NCBI RefSeq assembly: GCF_001028665.1
Contig: NZ_CP011504.1
Location: 1,984,001 to 2,048,000 of the forward strand
Reading direction: 5' to 3'
Length of the DNA stretch: 64,000 nucleotides
DNA from: Burkholderia pyrrocinia
Lineage (GTDB): Bacteria; Pseudomonadota; Gammaproteobacteria; Burkholderiales; Burkholderiaceae
Made by a program: the position numbers and the translations under genes. This document shows, in pieces, positions 51,735 to 60,052 of this stretch; the stretch's first letter is position 1, and every line of letters starts with the position of its first letter. The notes under the pieces are model-generated. The model searched no databases, was not told the DNA's origin, and worked only from the letters and a program-made list of their open reading frames with translations.

Positions 51735-52649
51735 ATGCTCACGCATCGTCATATCGAGGTCTTTCGCGCGCTGATGGTGACCGGCAGCACGACGCGCGCG
51801 GCCGAGATGCTCTATACGTCGCAACCGACGATCAGCCGCGAGCTCGCGCGGATGGAGCAGGTGGTCGGCTTCGCGCTGTTCGAGCGCACGCACGGCCGGC
51901 TGCGGCCGACGATGGCCGCGCTCACGCTGTTCGACGATGTCCGGCTCGCCTATGTGGGGCTCGAACGCGTCGCGGCGACGGCCGCGCGCCTGCGCGAGTT
52001 TCGCGATGGCCAGCTTTCGGTGATCGCGCTGCCGGCGTTCTCGCACGCGATCCTGCCCGGCGCGTGCCGGCGTTTCCACGAAGCGCACGCGGGCGTCAGC
52101 GTGTCGGTCGAGACGCAGGAATCGCCGATGCTCGAAGAGTGGCTGACCGCGCAACGTTACGACCTCGGGCTGACCGAGCACGACGTCGCGCCGGCCGGCA
52201 CCGTGCTCACGCCGCTGCTCGAAGTCGACGAAGTGTGCGTGTTGCCCGACGGCCATCCGCTGCTCGCGCAGGATGCGATCGACCTGCCGGATCTCGCCGA
52301 TCGGCCGTTCGTGAGCCTGTCGCTGAACGATCCTTACCGCATCCTGATCGACGAGGCGTTTGCGCAGTTGGGCGTTGCGCCGCGCTCGGTGGTCGAAACG
52401 CCGTCGGCCGTGTCGGTGTGCGCGTTCGTGCGGCAGGGGCTCGGCGCCGCGATCGTCAATCCGCTGACCGCGCTCGATTTCGTCGGGCGCGACCTGCACG
52501 TGCGGCCGCTCACGCGGTCGTTCCCGTACCGGGTCAGCATGATCGTGCCCGAGCACCGGCCGAAGAACCTGCTCGTCGATGCGTTTGCCGATGCGCTGCG
52601 CGGCGAGGCGAAGGCGATCCGTCGCCGGCTCGCCGCGCACCTCGGTTGA
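51735..52649 (+). CDS. lysR: LysR, activator of lysA
   Basis: A 304-residue LysR protein: HTH residues 3-60 (FRALMVTGSTTRAAEMLYTS...ISRELARMEQVVGF), effector domain thereafter. The N-terminus MLTHRHIEVFRALMVTGS is typical of genuine LysR orthologues. Divergence from lysA supports the name. It responds to diaminopimelate and represses itself in the known system. Confidence 0.88.
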   Translation: MLTHRHIEVFRALMVTGSTTRAAEMLYTSQPTISRELARMEQVVGFALFERTHGRLRPTMAALTLFDDVRLAYVGLERVAATAARLREFRDGQLSVIALPAFSHAILPGACRRFHEAHAGVSVSVETQESPMLEEWLTAQRYDLGLTEHDVAPAGTVLTPLLEVDEVCVLPDGHPLLAQDAIDLPDLADRPFVSLSLNDPYRILIDEAFAQLGVAPRSVVETPSAVSVCAFVRQGLGAAIVNPLTALDFVGRDLHVRPLTRSFPYRVSMIVPEHRPKNLLVDAFADALRGEAKAIRRRLAAHLG

Positions 52650-52706
52650 GCAGCGCCGTATGATGACCGTTTCGCCGCCATCGTCCTCACTTTCCGGAAA
52701 TCCGTC

Positions 52707-53306
52707 ATGATCGACGCTTCATCTTCCGTCGAACAACCGACCCTCACCGGCGCGCGCGTCGAATTGCGGCCGCTCGAAGCATCCGACCGGCAGGCGCTGC
52801 TCGATGCTGCCGCGGACGGCCAGTTGTGGAACCTGAAGGTCACGGTCGTGCCGGGTGCGGAGACGATCGACGCGTACATCGACACGGCATTGCAGGGGCG
52901 CGCGGCCGGCACCGTGATGCCGTTTGCGATCGTCGATCGCGCATCGGGCCGCGTGATCGGCAGCACGCGTTTCTGGAAGATCGATCGCAAGAATCGCAAG
53001 CTCGAGATCGGCCATACATGGTTGAGCGAATCGGCGCAGCGCACGCGTGCGAATACCGAAGCGAAGTGGCTGTTGCTGACCTATGCGTTCGACACGCTGC
53101 ACTGCGTACGCGTGCAGTTCACGACCGACGAGCTGAACGAGAAATCGCGCGCGGCGATTCTGCGGCTCGGCGCGAAGCAGGAAGGGATCGTGCGTCACGA
53201 ACGGATCATGCCGGACGGCCGCAAGCGCAATTCGGTGCGCTTCAGCATCATCGACGAAGAGTGGCCGCACGTGCGTGCGGGGTTGATGGCGAAGCTCGCG
53301 ACGTAG
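52707..53306 (+). CDS. RimJ/RimL-type GNAT acetyltransferase
   Basis: A 199-residue Acetyltransf_3 protein: LTGARVELRPLEASDRQALL opening, central GSTRFWKIDRKNRKLEIGHTW, the CoA-binding stretch RTRANTEAKWLLLTYAF and the closing NEKSRAAILRLGAKQEG. Relatives acetylate protein N-termini, or small molecules and drugs. It is the gene after lysR, 57 bases on, but probably functionally unrelated. Confidence 0.87.
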   Translation: MIDASSSVEQPTLTGARVELRPLEASDRQALLDAAADGQLWNLKVTVVPGAETIDAYIDTALQGRAAGTVMPFAIVDRASGRVIGSTRFWKIDRKNRKLEIGHTWLSESAQRTRANTEAKWLLLTYAFDTLHCVRVQFTTDELNEKSRAAILRLGAKQEGIVRHERIMPDGRKRNSVRFSIIDEEWPHVRAGLMAKLAT

Positions 53307-53440
53307 CGCATAGCGCGTGAGGTGCAGCGCGTTCGTTCGCGGGTCGGACGGTCAGACGTGCATCGCGCAGCGGCGGGGGAGGTGGCTGCGCGACGACAGG
53401 GGAAAGCTGTGCGCCGCGCACGAGGCGCGGCGCTGCATCG

Positions 53441-54019
53441 TTACTGCGCCGATGCGAGGTGGTGACGCTCCGCGAGTTTCTGCGCGTCCGCGTAGTGCTT
53501 TTGCAGGATCGGCAGCGACTGGCGTGCGACTTCCTTCAGCTTCGTGTCGCGGCCCGATGCGATTTCGGCCTGGAAGGCCGAGATCGTCTTCTGCTGGCCG
53601 GCGAGCGCGACCTGCTCGATATACGCCTTGTCGAACTCGGCGCCGCGCAGGCTCTTGATGCTGTTCAGCACGGTCGTGTCCGGGTCGTTGGCCGGCACGT
53701 CGACGCCGCGCGGGCTTGCCGCGCGCATCGCCTGGATGATCTTTTCATCGTCGGTCGACACGCGTTGCGCGAAGGCCTTCACCTGGCTGTCCGACGTGCG
53801 TGCATCGGCGATGCGTGCCGCGTCGTGCTGCGTCGACACGGTCTTCGTGCCGTCCGTGATGAAGGCCTGATCGGCTTCGTGAATGCGCGTCGCGGCGGCG
53901 GCCGGCGCGGCGGGTGCCGGTTGCGCGGTTTGTGCTGTTTGTGCGGTCGCCGTCACGGCGACGAGAAGCAGGCCAGCGGCAGACAAGGCAAGGCGCGAGA
54001 TGTGGGGAAAGCGGTTCAT
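53441..54019 (-). CDS. DUF4142 (ferritin-like) periplasmic protein
   Basis: A 192-residue exported protein: signal peptide ending near TATAQ, an Ala/Gln/Pro-rich linker, then a helical DUF4142 domain (HDAARIADARTSDSQVKAFA, then QRVSTDDEKII) of four-helix-bundle type. The family is widespread in soil and plant-associated bacteria; no activity is established. AAGGAGGTCCC precedes the ATG. Confidence 0.8.
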   Translation of the reverse strand: MNRFPHISRLALSAAGLLLVAVTATAQTAQTAQPAPAAPAAAATRIHEADQAFITDGTKTVSTQHDAARIADARTSDSQVKAFAQRVSTDDEKIIQAMRAASPRGVDVPANDPDTTVLNSIKSLRGAEFDKAYIEQVALAGQQKTISAFQAEIASGRDTKLKEVARQSLPILQKHYADAQKLAERHHLASAQ

Positions 54020-54409
54020 GGGACCTCCTTTCGATCGGGGCTCTGGTTAAAAAACGGATGACGTGATCCGTAGCTGTGCGAGAGACCGGGCGCGCCCGGG
54101 CCGGATTCGACCGCCGCTCTGCCGCGGCGCCGGTCGAAGTGTGTCCCGGCCCGACTGATTCTAGGAGAGCGGTCGGGTAGCAGGTGCAACCGTGCTGTGG
54201 TTTGTGTAACGGTTGGTAAGACGAATCGATGAGCCCGTGCGCGTAGCGGTATTGCGTACCTGGTGCACGCGCGGTGGCGGCAATTTTTGCGGGCATGCGG
54301 TGTGCGGGATGCACGTGCGTGTCATCTGCATTTCATCGTTGTGCCGCTGTTGCCGTGTCGTGCGCGTCGAGCGACGTGCGGACTCGAGCGTGCAATGCGC
54401 TTGAACGCG
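54020..54409. other. gap between DUF4142 and HAD genes; nothing identified
   Basis: 390 bases in which I see no gene with family support or codon bias. It should contain the promoter of the DUF4142 gene on the minus strand; no striking repeat or hairpin was found. Confidence 0.5.
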
Positions 54410-55033
54410 TCACACGCGATCGAGCAGCGCATCGAGACGCGACAGCAACGGCGTTGCGCAATGCGCCTGCAACGCGTCAGGTGCGGTGTAGCCCCACGCG
54501 ACCCCCTGGAATGCGATGTGCGCGCGTCGTGCCGCGTCGGCATCGCGGATTTCGTCGCCGACATACAGCACTTCGTCGGCGCGCACGCCGGCCTCGCGAA
54601 CGAGCGCGCGCAGACGACGTGCCTTGCCGAACAGCGGAATGCCGCACGCGAAGGTGTCGACGCGGCCGCTGGCGCGCGGACCGAGCCGGTCGCGCACGAT
54701 GTCCTCGCTGTTCGACGTCGCGATCGCGATGCGGATGCCGCGCGCGGCGAGCGCGTCGAACGTGTCGTCCACGCCGGGGAACAGCATCACTTGCGCGACG
54801 CGCGGCCGCATCAGGCGGCGCATGTCGATCGTCACGCGCGGCACTTTCCACATCGGCACGTCGAGCGCGCGGATGATGTCGCGCGCCGACATGCCGCGCA
54901 GCGCCGGACGCAACTCGGGCGTGGCGTCGCGAAAGCCGTGCAGGCGTGACGCTTCCGACAGCGCCGCGAGAAAGCTGTCGAGCGAATCGGCGAGCGTGCC
55001 GTCGAAGTCGAATGCGATGAGGCGGTAGGGCAT
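54410..55033 (-). CDS. HAD-superfamily phosphatase (Gph-like)
   Basis: A 207-residue HAD hydrolase with all four motifs: I FDFDGTLADS, II IAIATSNSED, III Lys in GKARRLRALV, IV GDEIRDADAA. A small helical cap (residues 15-90) places it with phosphoglycolate phosphatase-like enzymes. Substrate not determinable. It lies 17 bases downstream of the broken binding-protein gene on the same strand, so they were once co-transcribed. Confidence 0.87.
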   Translation of the reverse strand: MPYRLIAFDFDGTLADSLDSFLAALSEASRLHGFRDATPELRPALRGMSARDIIRALDVPMWKVPRVTIDMRRLMRPRVAQVMLFPGVDDTFDALAARGIRIAIATSNSEDIVRDRLGPRASGRVDTFACGIPLFGKARRLRALVREAGVRADEVLYVGDEIRDADAARRAHIAFQGVAWGYTAPDALQAHCATPLLSRLDALLDRV

Positions 55034-55050
55034 GTGGCGGTATGACGGGT

Positions 55051-55881
55051 TTATTGGCTGGGCGACATTGTCACCGAATCGAGGCCGGTCGCCTGCACGA
55101 CCGGCTGCGCCTGCGGCGACGCGAGATAGTCGAGCAGCTTCTTCGCATCGTCGGGATGATCCGCGCCGACCGGAATGCCGCCCGCGAAGCGCGTGACCGA
55201 CTGCACGGATTCGGGCACCTTGCCCGCATACGTGACGCCGGGCACCGGCAGCAATTCGCTGACCTGCTGGAAGCCGATTTCGTAGCCGCCGTTCGCGACG
55301 ACGGACGCAACCGGGATGCGCGGCACCATCGTCGCCTTCGGCTTCACCTGATCCTCGACACCGAGCTTCCGGAACATTTCCTTTTCGACGTAGACGCCGC
55401 TCGCGCTGTCCGACTACGCGACCGATTTCGCGTGCAGCAGCACGTCCTTCAATTGCTCGACGGTGCCGATGTCGGGCTTCGGCGCGCCGGCGCGCACGAC
55501 CATGCCGATTCGCGAATCGGCGAGTTCGACGCGCGAGGCGGGAATCACCTTGCCTTCCTTGATCAGTTGGTCGAGCGTGTAGCCGACCATGATCAGCACG
55601 TCGGCTTTCTCGCCGCGCGCGAGGCGATTCGGAATCGCTTCCTTCGACTGGCCCATCGACGGGCCGGAGAGGGTCTCGAGCGTGTCGCCGGACGCGGCCG
55701 TGAAACCGGGGCCGAGCTGCTTGTACGCAGCGGTGAAGCCGCCGGAGATCATCACGCGCAGCTCGGTCGCTGCGGCCGGCAGCGCGGCGGACGCGAGCGC
55801 GACGGCGGCGAGCCAGAATGCGGCGTGGCGGGGGAAGGGTCGAGGGGTGGCAGGGGCGGTGAGTGCAGCACGGTTGCGCAT
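55051..55881 (-). pseudogene. periplasmic molybdate/sulfate-type binding protein with internal amber stop
   Basis: One continuous frame of about 275 codons is interrupted at 55414-55416 by TAG in ...LLHAKSVA-stop-SDSASGVYVEKEMFRKLG. Most homologues should have Tyr there (SVAYSDSASGVY), so a single C-to-G change of TAC explains it. The N-terminus is a signal peptide (MRNRAALTA start, cleavage near AAATE), followed by a type-2 binding-protein fold like ModA (RVMISGGFTAAYKQLGPGF). Without suppression it yields a truncated product of about 155 residues. A sequencing error cannot be excluded. Confidence 0.8.
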
Positions 55882-56109
55882 CGGGTGTCTCCTTCCTGTC
55901 TTGTCTGTCGTTGGGAGCGTGCACGGTTGTAACAGGCCGGCACGGGCTACATCATCCACCGAAATGCGTGTGCGGGTAAGCGGGCGAGTGCAGCGAGCGT
56001 TGCCGGCCGGCGCGCGACACGTGAAAGCCCGGCCGCTTCCGCTGAAGCGTTGCAAGGCCGACCGGGCATTGCCGGCGTGAGGCGGAGAGGGGGAGTGCGC
56101 CGGAGGGGG

Positions 56110-56376
56110 CTACTCGTAGTGATAGCGGCAGGACACGATGCTGATCTGAAGGTCGTCAGCCTCGTAGACCAGGCGGTTCGTGTCGTCGATACGGCGCGAC
56201 CAGAAGCCGGAGAGATTGGCCTTTAACGGTTCGGGTTTACCGATGCCTTCGAACGGCGTCCGCTGGGCTTCGCGAATGAGCTGGTTGATGCGCCTGAGCG
56301 TCTTGCGATCCTGCCCTTGCCAATAGACATAGTCGTCCCACGCGTCGGAAGTAAAGAGCACGCGGCGTACGCTCAT
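56110..56376 (-). CDS. yoeB: YoeB toxin (ribosome-dependent mRNA endonuclease)
   Basis: An 88-residue RelE-superfamily toxin: WDDYVYWQGQDRKTLRRINQ, the conserved Arg in DTNRLVYE and the C-terminal catalytic CRYHYE that defines YoeB. It cleaves mRNA in the ribosomal A site. The start overlaps the antitoxin stop (ATGA at 56373-56376). All catalytic residues appear intact. Confidence 0.93.
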   Translation of the reverse strand: MSVRRVLFTSDAWDDYVYWQGQDRKTLRRINQLIREAQRTPFEGIGKPEPLKANLSGFWSRRIDDTNRLVYEADDLQISIVSCRYHYE

Positions 56377-56633
56377 TCATCATCCTCGGCGAGCTTGTGT
56401 TCTTTCGTCTTGCCCTTGCGCAGTTGCGCGATCGAACGTTCGAGATGGGCCACGTTGGCCGGCGAGCGCAGCAAGTGAACCGTCTCCATCAGGCTGTCGT
56501 AGTAGTCCTGCGACATGATGACGGCGTTCGGTGCATCGCGGCGCGTGATGAGCGTCACGTCCGCATCGTCGACGACCTGGTCGATGACGGTCTTCAGATT
56601 GCCGCGGGCATCCGAAAAATGAATCGTGCGCAT
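56373..56633 (-). CDS. yefM: YefM antitoxin
   Basis: An 86-residue Phd/YefM antitoxin: MRTIHFSDARGNLKTVIDQV DNA-binding fold, ITRRDAPNAVIMSQDYYDSL core, and a charged, probably unstructured tail (KGKTKEHKLAEDDE) that wraps the toxin. It binds the palindromes upstream and represses the operon, more strongly with YoeB bound. Confidence 0.93.
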   Translation of the reverse strand: MRTIHFSDARGNLKTVIDQVVDDADVTLITRRDAPNAVIMSQDYYDSLMETVHLLRSPANVAHLERSIAQLRKGKTKEHKLAEDDE

Positions 56634-56644
56634 GATTTGCCTCA

Positions 56645-56666
56645 CTTGTACATATAAAGGTACAAG
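56645..56666 (-). promoter_or_regulatory. yefM-yoeB operator
   Basis: CTTGTAC-ATATAAAG-GTACAAG is a perfect 7-bp inverted repeat, 12 bases before the yefM start. A further TGTACGAG...CTGTACAAG pair continues to about 56707. TGTACA hexamers are the known YefM recognition core. Confidence 0.75.
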
Positions 56667-56858
56667 TATAGCACGGCCGATAAAATATGTACGAGTTGCT
56701 GTACAAGTCGCCCGGTGGCCGAGCGTGGTTCCGCGCCGTCGTCCGGCGAGAGGATTCTCATTTGTCGTGCAGCAGCGGGGCGGTGGTGCCGCTTGTAGCC
56801 CGCCGCACAGCGCGGTATCGTCGATGCTCCGCCTTCCGCCCCCTACCGGAGAACAGAC

Positions 56859-57302
56859 GTGCCCGCAGCCACCCCCGCCACGCTGAGATTTTCCACCGAC
56901 AAGCGCGAACTCGACATCGACGCGATCTTCGACTTCCTGCATCGCGACGCGTATTGGTCGCAGGGCATTCCGCGCGATGTGGTCGAGCGTGCGATCGACG
57001 GTTCGCTGTGTTTCGGCGCGTATGTCGGCGACCGGCTCGTCGGGTTTGCGCGGCTCGTCACCGATCACGCGACGTTCGCGTACCTGTGCGACGTGTTCGT
57101 GCTGCCGGCCGAACGCGGCAACGGCTACGGCCGCGCGCTGATCGATCACGTGTTCGCGCAGGAGATGGTGCAGCGCCTGCGTCGCATCATGCTCATGACG
57201 ACCGACGCGCACGAGCTGTACCGGCCGGTCGGCTTCGGGCCGTCCGCGAATCCCGAGCGGCTGATGGAGATCCGCCGCCCCGACATCTACGCGAAACGCT
57301 GA
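56859..57302 (+). CDS. GNAT-family N-acetyltransferase
   Basis: A 147-residue compact acetyltransferase: LVTDHATFAYLCDVFVLPAE, CoA loop RGNGYGRALIDHV and the C-terminal ELYRPVGFGPSANPERLMEI pattern of the YjcF-like group. It starts at GTG (56859), in frame with the family N-terminus. Substrate unknown. It stands 58 bases before a DUF1653 gene. Confidence 0.85.
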   Translation: MPAATPATLRFSTDKRELDIDAIFDFLHRDAYWSQGIPRDVVERAIDGSLCFGAYVGDRLVGFARLVTDHATFAYLCDVFVLPAERGNGYGRALIDHVFAQEMVQRLRRIMLMTTDAHELYRPVGFGPSANPERLMEIRRPDIYAKR

Positions 57303-57359
57303 CGCGCGACGCAGCGCATACAATACGCGCTTTCCGTTTTTGCCGAAGAGAAACACATC

Positions 57360-57578
57360 ATGACCGAACAGGAAGCCGAACAACTCGCGACGCATCGCCA
57401 CTACAAGGGCGGTTTGTACCGCTACATCGGCGTCGCCCGCCATTCCGAAACCGAGGAATCGGTGGTCGTGTACGAGCATCTGTGGCCGCATGAGCGCGGG
57501 CTGTGGGTGCGGCCGGAGGCGATGTTCAACGGCAATCTCGAAGACGGCACGCCGCGTTTTCGCAAGCTGCGCGACTGA
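57360..57578 (+). CDS. DUF1653 small protein
   Basis: A 72-residue protein that is entirely the DUF1653 domain (HYKGGLYRYIGVARHSETEE, then VVVYEHLWPHERGLWVRPEA, then MF). Function unknown. It has a clear start (CACATC ATG) and ends nine bases before the stop of the convergent atpC gene. Confidence 0.88.
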   Translation: MTEQEAEQLATHRHYKGGLYRYIGVARHSETEESVVVYEHLWPHERGLWVRPEAMFNGNLEDGTPRFRKLRD

Positions 57579-57586
57579 GCGGGCGT

Positions 57587-58045
57587 CTAGCCGGCGCCGC
57601 CCGGCTTGTCGTGCGGCGCCGGTTGCCGCAGCGCCATCGTGAAGAAGCGCCGGATCTCATCCATCAGTTCCGCGCGGGCCGACGCGAAATCGAACGCGCG
57701 CCGGTTTTCGTGCGCGTAGCGCCGACGCCAGTCGTCGGCCGCGTGCCGCGCTTCGCGTGCGCGCAGATCGTCGAGTTCGGGCGTGCGCAGCGCGTGGTCG
57801 GCGATCAGTATCACGCCGTCGCGGCTGATCTCCAGCACGCCGCCCGCGACGAGCAGGCGGCGATGCTCGCCGGTCGACGCATCGACGAGCGTCACGATGC
57901 CGGGCCGGATCCGCGTGAGCAGCGGCGCATGGTGCGGGTAGATCCCCAGTTCTCCGCTTTCCCCCGGGACGACGACGAAATGCGCGTCGCCGGCATACAG
58001 CACCGCTTCCACGCTCACGATGTCGAGCCTCATCGACGTCTTCAT
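57587..58045 (-). CDS. atpC: F1-ATPase epsilon subunit (orphan)
   Basis: A 152-residue epsilon subunit: N-terminal beta-sandwich (LDIVSVEAVLYAGDAHFVVV, then PGESGELGIYPHHAPLLTRI) and C-terminal helices (LDDLRAREARHAADDWRRR). It would form the F1 central stalk with gamma. It lies 10 bases after atpG on the same strand; no alpha, beta, delta, a, b or c genes are present. The start could also be the ATG at 58033. Confidence 0.85.
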   Translation of the reverse strand: MKTSMRLDIVSVEAVLYAGDAHFVVVPGESGELGIYPHHAPLLTRIRPGIVTLVDASTGEHRRLLVAGGVLEISRDGVILIADHALRTPELDDLRAREARHAADDWRRRYAHENRRAFDFASARAELMDEIRRFFTMALRQPAPHDKPGGAG

Positions 58046-58055
58046 GCGCACTCCT

Positions 58056-58925
58056 TCATACCGCCGCCGCGCCGGCGACGATTTCGCACAGCTCGGTGGT
58101 GATCTGCGCCTGTCGCGTCTTCTGGTACAGGTGCCGCAGTTCGCGCAACACGCGGTCGGCGTTGTCCGTCGCGGTCTGCATGCTGAACATCCGCGCGCAT
58201 TGCTCGCACGCATAGTTCTCGACGACGGCCTGATAGAGCGTTGCCTCGACGTAGCGCAGCAGCAACGTGTCCACGACCGGTTTGGGCGCGGGCTCGTACA
58301 GATAGTCGGAGGCCTCCGCGCCGTCGGCCGGCGCGCCGGTGTCGAGCCCCGCGATCGGCAGCATCGCATCGATGCGCGGCTCGTACGCGAGCGGGCTCGT
58401 CAGCCGGTTGTAGGCGACGTGCACTTCGTCGAGTTCGCCGTTGACGAACGCGGTCAGCGGCACGAGCAGCGCGCCGAGCAACTGTTCGAAGTGCGGTTCG
58501 GCGGCCAGGCCGCTCGCGCGCGCCGTGATGGTCGCACCGTGGCGCATCAGCGGCGCGATGCCGCGCGCACCGATCACGCTCAGTTCGCACGTGACGCCGG
58601 TGCGGTCCCAGCGTTCGAGCGCATCCACGCATTCGACGAGCAGCCGCGCATTGAGCGGGCCGCACAGCCCGCGATCGGTGCTGACGACGATCAGGCCGAC
58701 GCGGCGCACGGGATCGCGCCGCGCCATCAACGCGGACACGTGGTCGGGGCGGTCGCGCAGCACGCGTTCGGCCATGGCGCCGATGCGCGCCGCATACGGC
58801 CGGAACTCGCGCGCGCGGCGCTGCGCGCTCGCCATCTTGGTGCGCGCCATCATTTCCATCGCCTTGGTGATCTTGCGCGTGGACGACGTACTGGCAATCT
58901 TCGAGCGGATTTCGCGTATGTGCAT
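58056..58925 (-). CDS. atpG: F1-ATPase gamma subunit (orphan)
   Basis: A 289-residue gamma subunit: N-terminal coiled coil MHIREIRSKIASTSSTRKIT-K-AMEMMA, conserved VVSTDRGLCGPLNA, and the C-terminal rotor helix (EQCARMFSMQTATDNADRVL, ITTELCEIVAGAAAV). In ordinary operons gamma is followed by beta then epsilon, and preceded by alpha; here it is first, with epsilon directly after, and beta missing. It is divergent from pta with an FNR-type box between. The pair may modify the housekeeping enzyme under low oxygen or be a relic. Confidence 0.85.
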   Translation of the reverse strand: MHIREIRSKIASTSSTRKITKAMEMMARTKMASAQRRAREFRPYAARIGAMAERVLRDRPDHVSALMARRDPVRRVGLIVVSTDRGLCGPLNARLLVECVDALERWDRTGVTCELSVIGARGIAPLMRHGATITARASGLAAEPHFEQLLGALLVPLTAFVNGELDEVHVAYNRLTSPLAYEPRIDAMLPIAGLDTGAPADGAEASDYLYEPAPKPVVDTLLLRYVEATLYQAVVENYACEQCARMFSMQTATDNADRVLRELRHLYQKTRQAQITTELCEIVAGAAAV

Positions 58926-58996
58926 GTCAGCGGGGCGTCGCGGCCATCCGGATGTCATCGTGTGGCTTCATGCTATCGGGACTTCACCTGAAACGA

Positions 58997-59010
58997 TTGA
59001 CGAGAGTCAA
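58997..59010. promoter_or_regulatory. FNR/ANR-type box between atpG and pta
   Basis: TTGAC-GAGA-GTCAA is a perfect 14-bp dyad matching the FNR/ANR consensus TTGAY-N4-RTCAA. Its centre is about 67 bases upstream of the pta ATG and 78 upstream of the atpG ATG, suited to activation of either operon when oxygen is low. Confidence 0.75.
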
Positions 59011-59070
59011 ACGATTTCGCCCGGTCTCGCACCAGAATCCGTTCACGTGATTCTCGCGAAGGGGTATTCG

Positions 59071-60042
59071 ATGACCGATTTCCGCCCGCACCAGAAGTAC
59101 GACGCGCTGATTGCGCGTTGCCGCTCGCTACACCCGGTGACGGTCGCGGTCGCGCATCCTTGCGACGAGGTATCGTTGCGCGCCGCCGTCGACGCCGCGC
59201 GGGCCGGTCTCGTCGTGCCGGTGCTGGTCGGCCCGGAGGCGCGCATCACCGCGCTTGCCGCGACGCTCGGCATCGACCTGTCCGGCTACCGGCTCGTCGA
59301 TGCGCCGCACAGCCACGCGTCGGCCGCGCGCGCCGTCGAGTTGGTGCGCGCGGGCGACGCGCAGGTGCTGATGAAGGGCAGCCTGCATACCGACGAGTTG
59401 CTGGAGGAAGTGGTGCGCGCCGATACGGGGCTGCGCACCGGGCGGCGCCTGAGCCACGTGTTCATCATGGACGTGCCGACTTACCACAAGCCGCTTTTTA
59501 TCACTGACGCGGCCGTCAATATCCGTCCGACGCTCGAGCAGAAGGCCGACATCGTGCAGAACGCGATCGACCTCGCGCACGCGCTCGGCATCCGCCAGCC
59601 GAAGGTCGCGATCCTGTCGGCGGTCGAGACGGTCAGCTCGAAGCTGCCGTCGACGCTCGACGCGGCCGCGCTGTGCAAGATGGCCGAGCGCGGCCAGATC
59701 ACCGGCGCGCTGCTTGACGGGCCGCTCGCGCTCGACAACGCGATCAGCCCCGAAGCCGCGCGGCTCAAGCATCTCGGTTCCGCGGTCGCGGGCGATGCGG
59801 ACATCCTTCTCGCACCCGATCTCGAGGCGGGCAACATGCTCGCGAAGGAACTGACGTTCCTCGCGAACGCCGATGCGGCCGGCATCGTGCTCGGCGCGCG
59901 CGTGCCGGTGATCCTGACGAGTCGCGCCGACAGCGAACGCACGCGCCTCGCGAGCTGTGCGGTCGCAGCGCTCGTCGCGGAGGCGGCGCGCGCCACGGCG
60001 GCATCCGTGGTCGCGCCGGCCGTTGCGGCCGACGCACGCTGA
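59071..60042 (+). CDS. pta: phosphate acetyltransferase (PTA_PTB family)
   Basis: A 323-residue PTA/PTB-fold enzyme: VLMKGSLHTDELLEEVVR, RLSHVFIMDVPTY and GDADILLAPDLEAGNMLAKE-L are hallmark stretches. It interconverts acetyl-CoA and acetyl phosphate. It has only the catalytic domain, shorter than the E. coli Pta and of the size annotated as bifunctional enoyl-CoA hydratase/phosphate acetyltransferase relatives. Start at 59071 with GAAGGGG upstream. An ackA gene follows after 10 bases, completing the acetate fermentation route. Confidence 0.87.
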   Translation: MTDFRPHQKYDALIARCRSLHPVTVAVAHPCDEVSLRAAVDAARAGLVVPVLVGPEARITALAATLGIDLSGYRLVDAPHSHASAARAVELVRAGDAQVLMKGSLHTDELLEEVVRADTGLRTGRRLSHVFIMDVPTYHKPLFITDAAVNIRPTLEQKADIVQNAIDLAHALGIRQPKVAILSAVETVSSKLPSTLDAAALCKMAERGQITGALLDGPLALDNAISPEAARLKHLGSAVAGDADILLAPDLEAGNMLAKELTFLANADAAGIVLGARVPVILTSRADSERTRLASCAVAALVAEAARATAASVVAPAVAADAR

Positions 60043-60052
60043 CGGGGCCGCG

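Noticed and set aside
54410..55924. One continuous 504-codon minus frame covering the HAD gene and the broken binding protein
   Set aside because: Only the last 207 codons are HAD sequence; the upstream part is a different frame from that of the binding protein and is an Arg-rich chance frame.
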